A stretch of 64,000 bases of DNA from Afipia sp. (GTDB lineage: Bacteria > Pseudomonadota > Alphaproteobacteria > Rhizobiales > Xanthobacteraceae), in the NCBI GenBank assembly GCA_016201045.1, contig JACQDM010000008.1:620001-684000 (forward strand), read 5' to 3'. How positions within the stretch are numbered: position 1 is the stretch's first letter; each line of letters opens with the position of its first letter. This document shows positions 8,062 to 17,512 of the stretch, in pieces. The translations under genes were made by a program, and so were the position numbers. The notes beneath the pieces are model-generated. The model saw nothing but the letters and a program-made list of their open reading frames with translations. It was not told where the DNA came from and made no database searches.

Positions 8062-11000
8062 TTGCTGGCAGCTCTGGTCGATCTCGCGCTCAAGCAGCGC
8101 CTCATTACGATTTTGGCCGCGCTCGCGCTGAGTGCGTGGGGCATCTACTCCTACTCCAAACTCCCCGTCGATGCGTTCCCCGATGTGGCGCCGGTTCAGG
8201 TGCTGGTGTCGATGCGCGCGCCGGGCCTTGCGCCGGAAGAACTCGAAAGCCGCGTCACGGCCCCCGTCGAGATCGCGGTGCGCGGCATCCCCAATCTCGT
8301 CAGCATGCGTTCGACCACGCGCTACTCCGTGGCGCTGATGACGTTCGAGTTTGCCGACGGCACCGACATTTACTGGGCGCGCGCGCAGGTCAATGAGCGC
8401 CTTCAGGAGGTGCGCGAGCAGCTTCCGGCCGGCACCGAAGGCGGTCTCGCGCCCATCGTCACGGCGCTAGGCGAAATGCTGATGTTCACCGTCGAATCGG
8501 ATTCGCTCAGCGTTCAGGAAATCCGTTCACTGATCGATTGGACCATTCGCCCGCGCCTGCGCGGCTTGCCGGGCGTCGCCGACGTCAGCGTGCTCGGCGG
8601 TTTCGTGCGAATTTTTGAAGTGGTGCCGTCTGCGCCTGCGATGGCCGCGCGCGGCATCACCACCGAGCAGCTCGAGAAAGTTCTTGTCGCCAACAATCGC
8701 AACGACGGTGCGGGCCGTCTGCGCGAGGGTGAAGAGGCGCTGCTGGTGCGCTCCGAGGGACGCATCCACACGCTCGACGACGTGCGCAACACCATCGTCG
8801 CCGTCAAATCGAACACCACGGTGCGCGTCGCCGATGTCGCTGATGTGCGCGAAGGCTCGCTGCCGCGCAACGGCGTCATCACCACGAACGCACAGGGCGA
8901 GGCGGTATGGACCACCGTGCTCGGCCTGCGCGGCGCCAACGCAAAACTCGTCGTCTCCGGCGTCAAGCAGCGCCTGAAGGACATCGAGCCGCTGCTGCCG
9001 CAAGGCACGAAAATCACGATCTTCTACGACCGCAACGACCTGATCGAAAAAGCGGTATGGACCGTGCAGCGCGTGCTGATCGAGGCCATCGTCCTCGTCG
9101 TCATTCTGCTCGTGCTGTTTCTGGGCAATCTGCGCGCGGCCGTTGTTGTCGCCGCGTGTCTGCCGCTCGCGGTACTGGCGACGTTCGTCATCATGCGGCT
9201 GTTCGGCTGGTCGGCCAACATCATGTCGCTCGGCGGACTCGCCATTGCGATCGGTCTTCTGGTCGATTGCGCGGTCGTCGTGGTCGAGAACGTCGAGCAT
9301 CGCATCGCCGAGAAAAAGAATCCCGATCTGAAATTGCGATTGCGCATTACGCTCGATGCGGTGAAGGAAGTCGTCGTACCTCTGGTCGCGGGCGTCATCA
9401 TCATCATCACGGTGTTCATGCCGCTGCTGTCTTTGCAGGGGCTGGAAGGACGCCTGTTCAGTCCGGTCGCGCTGACCATTGCGTTCGCTCTGGCCTCCGC
9501 GCTTCTGTTGTCGCTTACGGTGATCCCGGTGCTCGCGGCGTTTCTCATCAAGCACGGTTCGCATCAGGAACCGTGGCTCATTCGTCAGTTGCACAAGGGC
9601 TACGACCCGCTGCTGGCCAAGGCGCTCGACGCGCCGAAGATCGTTGCGGGCGTCGTGATCTCCGCGCTCTTGATCGCGGGTATCGCCTTCAGCGGCATCG
9701 GCTCGACCTTTTTGCCGACGATGGACGAGGGCACGCCGGTCGTGTCGATCCGCAAATATCCGACGATTTCCGTCGACGAAGCCGCCGAAACCGATCTTCT
9801 GATCGAGAAGGAACTGAAGGCCGCGATCCCGGAGATCGACCGCATCATGGCGCGCGCGGGTGCCGACGAACTCGGTCTCGATCCCGCGCCGATCAACGAG
9901 ACCGATTTCTTCATGACGCTGAAGCCACGCAATACCTGGCGCGGCAAGGATACGAAATGGCTGCTGGAAGAGATGCGGAAGGTTCTCGATCCGATCCCCG
10001 GCATTTCGTTCGCGTTCGCACAGCCTATCGACATGCGTGTGCAGGAAATGATCATTGGCGCGCGCGGCGACGTGGTGGTGAAGATTTTCGGTGATGACAT
10101 TCCCACTCTCAATAAACTCGCCCGCGAGATTTCTTCGCAGATCAAGAAGGTGGCAGGCGCAACCGACGTGTTCGCGCTGCGCAACGCCGGCCAGAAATAT
10201 TTCACGGTGAAAGTGGATCGTGCGAAAGCCGGGCGTCTCGGCCTCAACGCAACCGATGTGCAGGATGCGTTGAGAATATGGGTCGACGGCAAGCGCGTCG
10301 GCATCGTGCTGGAAGGCGCGGTGCGCACACCGCTGGTCATCCGCGGCGAGGAAGGATTGCGTGCCTCCTCGGATGACCTCTCGCACACACCCATTGTGCT
10401 GCCGAGCGGCGGCACGGTCGAACTGTCGCAACTCGCAGAGATCAAGGTCGAGGACGGTCCTATTCAAGTGATCCGCGAAGACGGGCAGCGCTTCGCGACC
10501 GTGCTGGCGAATGTCGAAGGCCGCGACCTCGTCGGCTTCGTTGCCGATGCGCAGGCCGCAGTGAAGGCCAACGTGCCCTTGCCGCTGGCGTACACGCTCG
10601 ACTGGGGCGGACAATTCGAAAACCAGCAACGCGCTGCGGCGCGTCTTGCCATCGTCGTTCCGATTGCGCTCGCGATGATTTTCTTGCTGCTGTATCTGAC
10701 GTTCGGATCGGTGCGGCAATCGATTCTCGTGTTCTGCAACGTGCCGTTCGCCTGTATCGGCGGTATCGTCGCGCTCCGGCTTTCCGGCGAATTTCTCTCG
10801 GTACCGGCGTCCGTCGGCTTCATCGCGCTTCTTGGCATCGCGGTGCTCAACGGCGTGGTGATGGTCACCTACATCAACGACGTGCTGATCAATTATCTCA
10901 ACGAGCAGCGCGGCAACTTCACGCTCCGCGAAGCGATCATGGATGCAGCGCGCAGACGTTTGCGTCCGGTGACACTCACGGCAGCGATTGCCGCGCTTGG

Positions 11001-11346
11001 TCTCGTGCCGTTTTTGTTTGCGACCGGGCCCGGATCGGAAATCCAGAAGCCGCTGGCGATCGTGGTGATCGGCGGGCTTGTGACGGCGACGTTGCTGACG
11101 CTGATCGTGCTGCCGCTGCTGTATGAGCGCTTCGGTATTTCCAAAGCCGCACGCGAAAGCATCGAGGGCGTCGCGGCTCCCGCCGGTCCGTCATGGGTTG
11201 AGGAGAAATTTCCGGCCGTCCACGCGCAATGGAAAACGTCGCTGTTCGCGCTGCGCTGGAAGGTTGCGCGCGGATATGCGCGGTTGCGTCATTTCATCCC
11301 GATGCTGCGCAACCGCGACAGGTCCGCACATTCGCCGGCGGAATAA
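8062..11346 (+). CDS. Heavy-metal-type RND efflux permease (CzcA/CusA family)
   Basis: Inner-membrane proton-driven efflux transporter, 1094 residues, with two RND repeats each holding a large periplasmic loop. It starts at TTG, giving LAALVDLALKQRLITIL, the usual HME-family N-terminus; SKLPVDAFPDV and GLAPEELE follow. The TM4 motif is LVDCAVVVVEN with D402 and E409, matching CzcA D408 and E415. The position equivalent to CzcA D402 is alanine (A396), so specificity may differ from classical Co/Zn/Cd pumps. No outer-membrane factor gene follows; the next gene is a convergent MFS transporter whose stop codon abuts this one. The substrate (Cu/Ag, divalent metal or an organic compound) is unresolved. 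Confidence 0.9.
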   Translation: MLAALVDLALKQRLITILAALALSAWGIYSYSKLPVDAFPDVAPVQVLVSMRAPGLAPEELESRVTAPVEIAVRGIPNLVSMRSTTRYSVALMTFEFADGTDIYWARAQVNERLQEVREQLPAGTEGGLAPIVTALGEMLMFTVESDSLSVQEIRSLIDWTIRPRLRGLPGVADVSVLGGFVRIFEVVPSAPAMAARGITTEQLEKVLVANNRNDGAGRLREGEEALLVRSEGRIHTLDDVRNTIVAVKSNTTVRVADVADVREGSLPRNGVITTNAQGEAVWTTVLGLRGANAKLVVSGVKQRLKDIEPLLPQGTKITIFYDRNDLIEKAVWTVQRVLIEAIVLVVILLVLFLGNLRAAVVVAACLPLAVLATFVIMRLFGWSANIMSLGGLAIAIGLLVDCAVVVVENVEHRIAEKKNPDLKLRLRITLDAVKEVVVPLVAGVIIIITVFMPLLSLQGLEGRLFSPVALTIAFALASALLLSLTVIPVLAAFLIKHGSHQEPWLIRQLHKGYDPLLAKALDAPKIVAGVVISALLIAGIAFSGIGSTFLPTMDEGTPVVSIRKYPTISVDEAAETDLLIEKELKAAIPEIDRIMARAGADELGLDPAPINETDFFMTLKPRNTWRGKDTKWLLEEMRKVLDPIPGISFAFAQPIDMRVQEMIIGARGDVVVKIFGDDIPTLNKLAREISSQIKKVAGATDVFALRNAGQKYFTVKVDRAKAGRLGLNATDVQDALRIWVDGKRVGIVLEGAVRTPLVIRGEEGLRASSDDLSHTPIVLPSGGTVELSQLAEIKVEDGPIQVIREDGQRFATVLANVEGRDLVGFVADAQAAVKANVPLPLAYTLDWGGQFENQQRAAARLAIVVPIALAMIFLLLYLTFGSVRQSILVFCNVPFACIGGIVALRLSGEFLSVPASVGFIALLGIAVLNGVVMVTYINDVLINYLNEQRGNFTLREAIMDAARRRLRPVTLTAAIAALGLVPFLFATGPGSEIQKPLAIVVIGGLVTATLLTLIVLPLLYERFGISKAARESIEGVAAPAGPSWVEEKFPAVHAQWKTSLFALRWKVARGYARLRHFIPMLRNRDRSAHSPAE

Positions 11347-12531
11347 TTATTTTGCCCGCAGCGATTTCTGGAAAAACGCCAGCAGCGCACCGGCGGCCAG
11401 CAGCGCCACGGAAAAATTCAGCGCATAGGCGAGAGAGCCCGTAGCATCCGTGATCGCGCCGGTCGCGAACGGGCCGAGCGTCTGGCCGAGCCCGAATGTA
11501 ATCGTCATGATGCCGATCACTTTCGGCCACTGCTCCGGCGGATAGTTCAGCCGCGAGAATGCCGTCGTCGCGGTCACAACCGCGAAGAATGAATTGCCGA
11601 ATACCAGCGCGGAGGCTGCAAGCCATAGCGGCGTCGCGCCGATCATCGCCAGCCCCGCGCCGACCGTGAGCACGCACATGATGATTCCGAACGTGCGCCC
11701 TGAATCGCCCTTCGCCATCAGCCGGCGCCACACCCAGGGCGAGGCGAATGCGCCGATGCCAATGAGACACCAGAAACCGCTTTGCGCGGCGGCGCTGCCG
11801 CCGGCGTCGCGCACATAGGCGATCATGAAGGTCATGTAGGCGATGTAGCCCGCGCCGAAGATGAAATAGGCGATCAGGAAAATCATCATCGGCTTCAGCG
11901 AAACTGCCTTGCCTGCAGCCGCGCTTTCCGGCGGCGGCGTGTCGATGGGATTGAACAAAAGCGGAATCGCCATCGCGGTTGAAATGATTGCGAGCGCGGC
12001 CCACACGATCCACCACGAGCCGGGGCCGAAATGCTGCAGCAGGAACGGCGACACAAGCCCCGACACGATCAGGCCCAGTCCCGGTCCGGTGTAGAACAGC
12101 GACAGCAGGAACGCCGAGCGCTCCGGATATTTCTGCGCAATCGTCGCAGCCAGCGCGCCGCCGCCGACGAATGAAATCGCGGCACCGTAGCCGACGAGAA
12201 TGCGCGCGAAACTCAGCGCGAGGAAATTTCCGGTCAGCGCGCAGATGATGAGCGAGGCAATGCTCATCACGACGCCGAGCCATACGGTTTTGAACAAACC
12301 GAAGCGCCGCACGAACGTCGCGCCGCCGAGTGCGCCGGCAAGATAGCCCGCCGCGTTCACCGTGTTCATGAAGCCTGCGGTCGAATACGACCAGTGCAGC
12401 GAATCCCGCATATCCGGCAGCACCAGCGAATAGGCGAAGCGGCCGATGCCGAGGCCGATAGCGGGCGCGAGCGACAGAATGAGAACCGTGCGCGCGGGGC
12501 TCATCGGCGCAATCGAATCGGGGCTTTTCAC
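11347..12531 (-). CDS. MFS transporter, YbfB-like
   Basis: Predicted 12-helix major facilitator of the YbfB/MFS_4 type, 394 residues. The N-terminus [19 protein letters not shown] with GRFAYS is diagnostic of this group. [19 protein letters not shown] occupies the loop 2-3 position, and [17 protein letters not shown] lies in the second half. The GTG start at 12531 was chosen because GGAG stands 7 bp upstream; an ATG nine codons downstream (12504) is the alternative. The reading frame runs on upstream but resembles non-coding sequence opposite the leuB promoter. The substrate is unknown. Its stop codon directly abuts that of the RND permease. Confidence 0.87.
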   Translation of the reverse strand: MKSPDSIAPMSPARTVLILSLAPAIGLGIGRFAYSLVLPDMRDSLHWSYSTAGFMNTVNAAGYLAGALGGATFVRRFGLFKTVWLGVVMSIASLIICALTGNFLALSFARILVGYGAAISFVGGGALAATIAQKYPERSAFLLSLFYTGPGLGLIVSGLVSPFLLQHFGPGSWWIVWAALAIISTAMAIPLLFNPIDTPPPESAAAGKAVSLKPMMIFLIAYFIFGAGYIAYMTFMIAYVRDAGGSAAAQSGFWCLIGIGAFASPWVWRRLMAKGDSGRTFGIIMCVLTVGAGLAMIGATPLWLAASALVFGNSFFAVVTATTAFSRLNYPPEQWPKVIGIMTITFGLGQTLGPFATGAITDATGSLAYALNFSVALLAAGALLAFFQKSLRAK

Positions 12532-12669
12532 GAATTCACTCCGGCAAGGCTGTGCAATCTGCCAGCTATCGCCGCGTTTGGCCAACGCCGCGGGCGCATT
12601 GCCGTCTTGCCAAGAGCGCAGGAGCGCTTTAGCAAGTCGCGCATTCTCCAACCGGCAAGGCGTTTTCTT

Positions 12670-13782
12670 ATGGCGACTCACAAGCTCCTTCTTCTGCCCG
12701 GCGACGGCATCGGCACCGAGGTGATGGGCGAGGTGAAGCGCGTCATTGGCTGGCTCAACAAAAACGGCACCGCGAAATTCGAGACCGAGGACGGCCTTGT
12801 CGGCGGCGCCAGTTACGACGCCGATAAGGTCGCGATCACGGATGCGACGATGGCACGCGCGCAGGCGGCGGACGCGGTGATTTTCGGCGCGGTGGGCGGA
12901 CCGAAATGGGCGGACGTTCCATATGAGGCGCGGCCGGAAGCGGGCTTGCTTCGTTTGCGCAAGGACATGGCGCTGTTCGCCAACTTACGTCCGGCGATCT
13001 GCTATCCGGCGCTCGCGGAATCGTCGAGCCTGAAGAAAGAGATCGTCGAAGGTCTCGACATCATGATCGTGCGCGAACTCACCGGCGGCGTCTATTTCGG
13101 CGAGCCGAAGACGATCACCGATTTGGGCAACGGCCAAAAGCGCGCCATCGACACCCAGGTCTACGACACCTACGAGATCGAGCGCATCGTGCGCGTCGCC
13201 TTCGAGCTTGCGAAAAAGCGCCGCAACAAGGTGACGTCGATGGAAAAGCACAACGTCATGAAGTCGGGCGTGTTGTGGAAGGAAGTCGTTACGCAAATTC
13301 ATCAGCGCGAGTATAAAGACGTGCAGTTCGAGCATCAGCTTGCGGATTCCGGCGCGATGCAGCTCGTCAAATATCCCAAGCAGTTCGACGTGATCGTCAC
13401 CGACAATCTGTTCGGCGACATTCTCTCGGATATTGCCGCGATGCTCACCGGATCGCTCGGCATGCTGCCGTCGGCTTCGTTGGGCGAAACCGATCCGAAG
13501 ACCAAGAAGCGCAAGGCGCTGTACGAGCCGGTGCACGGCTCCGCGCCCGACATCGCCGGAAAAGGCATGGCCAATCCGGTGGCGATGATCTCGTCCTTCG
13601 TGATGGCGCTGCGCTATTCCTTCGACATGCAGAAGGAAGCCGACCTGATCGATCAGGCGGTTGCGGCTGTGCTCGCGAAGGGCCTGCGCACCGCCGACAT
13701 CAAGTCGGAGGGTGCTGCGATGGTGAGTACGTCGCAGATGGGCGAGGCCATCGTCGCCGAGATGCAGACGCTGGCGAAGTAA
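12670..13782 (+). CDS. leuB: 3-isopropylmalate dehydrogenase
   Basis: NAD-dependent oxidative decarboxylase of leucine biosynthesis, converting 3-isopropylmalate to 2-oxoisocaproate; cytosolic. The 370-residue length is typical. The N-terminus [25 protein letters not shown], the metal-binding block [17 protein letters not shown] and the NAD-adenine loop [18 protein letters not shown] are all intact. The internal ATG was taken as start because the family begins at this point; the upstream open frame overlaps the divergent MFS gene. leuC and leuD lie 8-13 kb away, so the pathway is dispersed here. Confidence 0.96.
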   Translation: MATHKLLLLPGDGIGTEVMGEVKRVIGWLNKNGTAKFETEDGLVGGASYDADKVAITDATMARAQAADAVIFGAVGGPKWADVPYEARPEAGLLRLRKDMALFANLRPAICYPALAESSSLKKEIVEGLDIMIVRELTGGVYFGEPKTITDLGNGQKRAIDTQVYDTYEIERIVRVAFELAKKRRNKVTSMEKHNVMKSGVLWKEVVTQIHQREYKDVQFEHQLADSGAMQLVKYPKQFDVIVTDNLFGDILSDIAAMLTGSLGMLPSASLGETDPKTKKRKALYEPVHGSAPDIAGKGMANPVAMISSFVMALRYSFDMQKEADLIDQAVAAVLAKGLRTADIKSEGAAMVSTSQMGEAIVAEMQTLAK

Positions 13783-15720
13783 TTAGCCGCCGTTGCGGAC
13801 GCAGGCTTCGACAGCGTTGAAAAACCCCGGCTGCGTGGTCGTGTAGATGGAATGTATGGAATTTGTCTGACCTAAGTTAGTCATTGCTTTGGCTCGGCAT
13901 CGTGAATAGAGCGCCTCAAGGTTTTGGCCGGTCTTAGTGCCGGGCTTTTCTGCGGCTGGCTTATTCGGCTCGTCGCGCTTAGCGGCGGGCTGATCGCAGA
14001 TTTCGACATTGCGCGGGCCGGGTCCGGCGTCGGTCGATTTTCCGATCCTGCATCCCTTGGCAACAGGTCGGCAGCCCCCCGGACCGCAAATGATTTGTCC
14101 GCCGCTCTCGGGCGTTTTCGGCGCGGCGGCGGGGTCATCGCGTCTCGCTGTGGGCGTATCCGGCTTCTTCTTCACCTCGATCTTTTCGCAGGTGTTGTCA
14201 TCGCCAACTTCAAAGCCTGCCTTGCAGACAATCTTGCTGCACTTCTCGCCATCCGCTTTGTAGCCGCGCTCGCAGATCAGCGGGCAGATGCGCGACGTCT
14301 TGCTCTTGACGGCATCGAGCGCCTCGGCGCTGGCGAGCTTCACGTCGAATTTCGTCTTCGCGTTCTTGTTGAACAGATCGAGCGATTTCTGCGCGGCGGC
14401 GTTCCAGTTGCCGTCGGCGGCGCCCGTGTTGCAGCCGACGCGCCGCAGTTCGAGCTGCAACACGCGCGGAATATCGGCGACGGCAACCGGCGCGTCGGCC
14501 TTGGCCGCCGGTTGATCCGGCGTCAGCGCCGCGACTTTCTGTTCGGCGGCTTTTTTCTCGGCCTCGATTTTTGCAAGTTCGGCAGCCTTGGCCTTTTCGG
14601 CTTCGGCAATTCTGGCGTCTTCCGCCTTCTTCGCGAGTTCAGCCGCGACGCGCTGCTCTTCAGCCTTCTTCGCTTCAGCCGCTGCTTTTTCCTGTTCGGC
14701 TTTCTTCGCGCCCTCGGCGGCGAGGCGCGTCTGTTCTTCCTGCGCGGTCTTGGCCTTCTCAGCCGCAGCAACACGCGCTGCTTCGGCGGCGAGCTTGTCG
14801 CGTTGCGCCTTCGCTAAATCGGTGTAGAGACCGGAAGGATAGGCCGCGATGAACGAATCCCACGCAGCTTTTGTGCCGACGCGCTCGGCCAGTTCATAGT
14901 CGCGCCGCGCGGCGGCATTCGTATCCGCCTGCGGAGCAGGTGAAGGAGCGGGAGCCGCAACTGCCGGCACCAGCGACAGCGAATCGCCGCCGAGCGAGCC
15001 GTAGACGAACGGCTCCTGCTTGTTGTGGGTCACCTTGATGACGTCGTCGCGCACCTTGCCGAACGCGATGCGCAGATCGAGGCCCGGCGTCGCGATGTGC
15101 TTGACGAGCGCGGACGTGAAAGGGCTGTTCTTGCTGTCGCCGTCGGACGCCGTCGATCCGGCCCTTGCCGCGAATGCAACCAGCGTGTTCGCATTCGTCG
15201 GCTCGACTTTCGCAAGGCCGCGTCCCACCGAGCGTGAACCGATGGTGCGCTTCATCGTCTTGTTGAAAGGATTGTCGCGGCAGGCATCGAGAATCGCGAG
15301 CCGCAGTTGTTTCGCAGGCTCCATCACCGTCAGCACGCGGTCGAGCGATACGGCTTCGTCGAGCGCATCGATGTCGCGTTCCAGCGTGGCGTCGGTCGGG
15401 ATCAGATAATTCGTGCCGTCGATCTCGATGCCGTGGCCCGCGTAATAGACGACGGCAATGTCCGCATCGCGCGCCTTGTCGGAGAAATCGCGCAGCGCAC
15501 GCTTCATCTCATTGGCCTTGAGGTCGCGCCGCGAGTCGACGACATCGAAGCCCGCGCCCTTCAACGTAGCGGTGATGGCGCTCGCATCGTTCGCCGGATT
15601 AGAGAGCGGCGTGACATTCTGATACGCCGAATTGCCGATCACCAGCGCAACGCGCTTTTCGGCAGTCGCCGGAAATGCCGATGCGATCAGAATTGCCGCT
15701 GCAAAAACAAAAGACCGCAT
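13783..15720 (-). CDS. Secreted caspase-family (peptidase C14) protein with coiled coil and peptidoglycan-binding-like region
   Basis: 645-residue exported protein. A signal peptide ends near residue 20 (ATA/EK). A caspase p20-like domain covers about 22-255, with the catalytic dyad visible as H96 (VVYYAGHGIE) and C147 (LAILDACRDNPF). It is followed by a Pro/Ala linker, a repeat-like segment AWDSFIAAYPSGLYTDLA, and a long Ala/Lys/Glu coiled coil (about 300-395). A segment LQLELRRVGCNTGAADGNW resembles a peptidoglycan-binding helix bundle, and the tail is Cys-rich (ICPLICERGY, ICGPGGC). Proteins of this kind are common in Bradyrhizobium relatives, but their substrate is unknown. The stop codon abuts that of leuB. 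Confidence 0.85.
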   Translation of the reverse strand: MRSFVFAAAILIASAFPATAEKRVALVIGNSAYQNVTPLSNPANDASAITATLKGAGFDVVDSRRDLKANEMKRALRDFSDKARDADIAVVYYAGHGIEIDGTNYLIPTDATLERDIDALDEAVSLDRVLTVMEPAKQLRLAILDACRDNPFNKTMKRTIGSRSVGRGLAKVEPTNANTLVAFAARAGSTASDGDSKNSPFTSALVKHIATPGLDLRIAFGKVRDDVIKVTHNKQEPFVYGSLGGDSLSLVPAVAAPAPSPAPQADTNAAARRDYELAERVGTKAAWDSFIAAYPSGLYTDLAKAQRDKLAAEAARVAAAEKAKTAQEEQTRLAAEGAKKAEQEKAAAEAKKAEEQRVAAELAKKAEDARIAEAEKAKAAELAKIEAEKKAAEQKVAALTPDQPAAKADAPVAVADIPRVLQLELRRVGCNTGAADGNWNAAAQKSLDLFNKNAKTKFDVKLASAEALDAVKSKTSRICPLICERGYKADGEKCSKIVCKAGFEVGDDNTCEKIEVKKKPDTPTARRDDPAAAPKTPESGGQIICGPGGCRPVAKGCRIGKSTDAGPGPRNVEICDQPAAKRDEPNKPAAEKPGTKTGQNLEALYSRCRAKAMTNLGQTNSIHSIYTTTQPGFFNAVEACVRNGG

Positions 15721-15892
15721 GGCCCCCGCCGTGGTCTTGAAAATCGGATCGGTTTGAAAAAATCAAATTCTTGGCGGAATCCTAGAGGCATCGCGATACC
15801 GCGCAAAGCGCAAAAATGCGCGTTTTGCCGCAGGCCTTCACGCTTGGCCGTGATCGGAGGCCGGAAGGTTCAAACTCGGCAGCTCGGGGGCA

Positions 15893-15917
15893 AAGAAAAA
15901 GAGGGCCGAAGCCCTCT
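15893..15917 (-). terminator. Intrinsic terminator of the small Gly/Tyr-rich gene
   Basis: On the minus strand the stem AGAGGGC / GCCCTCT closes on a TTCG loop and is followed by TTTTTCTTTG. It begins 6 bp after the stop codon of the preceding gene. Confidence 0.88.
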
Positions 15918-15922
15918 CTTCC

Positions 15923-16153
15923 TCAGTACCAGCGGCGTCCGCGCCAGCCGCCGCCATAGCCGTAGGAATAGCGAGGGCGCGAATAGTATCCGCCGCCGTA
16001 ACCGTAACCATACGAACGGCCGCAGTAGTGAGCTTGAATAATGCCCGGAGCAGCGATTTCGCTCTGCGCGAAGGGCATTGCAGATGCGGGGCCAACCGAA
16101 AGAGCGACGCCGCCGAGAGCAGCCAGGCCAAGAAATGCATAAGTGAGTTTCAT
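15923..16153 (-). CDS. Small secreted Gly/Tyr-rich protein
   Basis: 76-residue protein of unknown function. A Sec signal peptide is followed by a mature part rich in Gly, Tyr and Arg (HYCGRSYGYGYGGGYY...GWRGRRWY). It has a very strong ribosome-binding site, AAGAGGAGGAAGC before ATG, and its own terminator, so it is probably well expressed. The layout is like the secreted aromatic-rich proteins at 23518-24582, with which it may share a cell-envelope role; this is inferred from composition only. Confidence 0.8.
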   Translation of the reverse strand: MKLTYAFLGLAALGGVALSVGPASAMPFAQSEIAAPGIIQAHYCGRSYGYGYGGGYYSRPRYSYGYGGGWRGRRWY

Positions 16154-16293
16154 TGCTTCCTCCTCTTGAACGATCTGAACAAATCGATCGTAGAAGGCCG
16201 CAGATGAACGGGAGCTGTCAGCGCGAATTTGCGCGAGATGAAAATTTTTTCGGCAAGACGAATCGCGTGTGAACTATTTTCCGGTGAACGTCA

Positions 16294-16836
16294 CTAAGCC
16301 GGACCGCCCAGCAAATTGCCGGTCTGCACAGAACAACTGACGCCGCTCGTCGTCACCGACTTCATCTCAACGCGCTTGTGGGCGATCGGGCTCGTCGAGA
16401 CTTTGGTTTTGCCGTCCTCGAACGCCGTCCCGGCTTTGGCGCTGCAGCTTGCGAAGCTCGCGTCAAAATCGATGACGGTGCGCCGTGCGCCGCCCTGCGT
16501 TGCTGCGATCACCGTCATGGTCTGGCCGTCGAACGATGGCATTCGCGTGCCCGAGCCGCCGCCTTCGCCGGCAACCTGTTCCGTGCTTCCCGAGCCTGCG
16601 CGCGTCTGGTTGGTCTGCCTGCTGAACACGCGGCCTGCGGTGCTGATGTAAATCTCCAGCTTGTGGCTCGCGACGACGGTTCGAAAATCATTCCAGTTTT
16701 CGTTTTTCTGCTGCCGCGTTTCGGTCCAGTTCACGACGACGGATTTTCCGCGAAGCTGCGCGGGCGCGCCGGCGGACGAAGCGGGCGTCGTGAACAACAC
16801 TGCGGCGATGAAAACGGCGTGGATCGGTGATTTCAA
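16294..16836 (-). CDS. Exported protein of unknown function
   Basis: 180-residue protein not recognised as a named family. An N-terminal signal peptide (AVFIAAVLFTTPASSAGA) is followed by a beta-rich polar domain with SVVVNWTETRQQK, a Gly/Ser-rich loop near 82-96 and three cysteines in the C-terminal half (FASCSAK, VSCSVQTG). No enzyme motif is seen. It lies among other small exported proteins of the same strand but is 140 bp and more away from each, so it is probably monocistronic. Confidence 0.72.
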   Translation of the reverse strand: MKSPIHAVFIAAVLFTTPASSAGAPAQLRGKSVVVNWTETRQQKNENWNDFRTVVASHKLEIYISTAGRVFSRQTNQTRAGSGSTEQVAGEGGGSGTRMPSFDGQTMTVIAATQGGARRTVIDFDASFASCSAKAGTAFEDGKTKVSTSPIAHKRVEMKSVTTSGVSCSVQTGNLLGGPA

Positions 16837-16937
16837 AATCGGCTCCGGTCAAAAATGATTGCGAAAAATATCGCGGTGGCTATGCCACATTCCCGCCATT
16901 CGATTCCAAGTCCGTCACCGTTTGGCCATACGACAAC

Positions 16938-16958
16938 GCCCGGAACGGAATTCCGGGC
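16938..16958 (-). other. Hairpin between two exported-protein genes
   Basis: GCCCGGAA / TTCCGGGC forms a perfect 8-bp stem with a 5-nt loop, 30 bp after the stop codon of the following minus-strand gene. No T-run follows on that strand, so it may be a processing or mRNA-end hairpin but is not a typical intrinsic terminator. Confidence 0.45.
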
Positions 16959-16987
16959 GCGTGTTCGATTAAGATTTTGATTCCGCG

Positions 16988-17365
16988 TCAGTAAAGCGGG
17001 AAGCCGATCGGGTAACCGCCGAAATCGAGCGGCGTATCGCCGAGCGGGCGGCGCGTCGTGTAAAGGCGGTCGATATTCATGCCGTAGGAGTAGCCGGGCG
17101 CGAGCGCGTAGTCGGTGAATTTGCGTTCGCCGGGCAGAACTTCGGTGCCGGCATCGAGCCATGAGCGGCGCGTGACGAAAACGCGGGTGCGCGGTCCGGA
17201 CATGTAGGAGTAGTTCGGATTGCGGTAACCCTGCGTCGGACCGTAATAAGTCCGCGCATATTTCTTCTTGGGCTGCGTCTGCGCGTTCGCATCCGTTGCG
17301 CCGAGACCCAGCGCGGCAACGGCCACCAACGCGGCGCCAGCGACCAGAGTTTTCAAAGCCATCAT
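16988..17365 (-). CDS. Exported protein of unknown function, Tyr/Arg-rich
   Basis: 125-residue protein with a clear signal peptide (LVAGAALVAVAALGLGATDANAQ) and a basic aromatic mature part (KKKYARTYYGPTQGYRNPNY...). I recognise no domain beyond a general likeness to small exported proteins found throughout Bradyrhizobium relatives. Two methionines open the frame (MMAL); the first was used. It may be a periplasmic or surface-associated protein. Confidence 0.75.
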   Translation of the reverse strand: MMALKTLVAGAALVAVAALGLGATDANAQTQPKKKYARTYYGPTQGYRNPNYSYMSGPRTRVFVTRRSWLDAGTEVLPGERKFTDYALAPGYSYGMNIDRLYTTRRPLGDTPLDFGGYPIGFPLY

Positions 17366-17512
17366 GTCCTCGCGGAAAATCCCAAAAACGTGGGGTTCAT
17401 TTAGCCGTTCGGCCTATGGGGCGACAAGGTCAAACGGGCCACACACAGCGACAATAACGCGCCGAGCAGCCAAAAAGTTGCATGAAAGACAGGGATTTAG
17501 AGGGATTCACGG

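Noticed and set aside
8527-10719. A 730-codon open frame on the minus strand opposite the RND permease
   Set aside because: Charged, low-complexity composition with no domain, and it mirrors the codon bias of a clearly homologous plus-strand gene; it is a GC-bias shadow.
16938-16958. Hairpin taken as an intrinsic terminator
   Set aside because: No T-run follows on the relevant strand; kept only as an unassigned hairpin.
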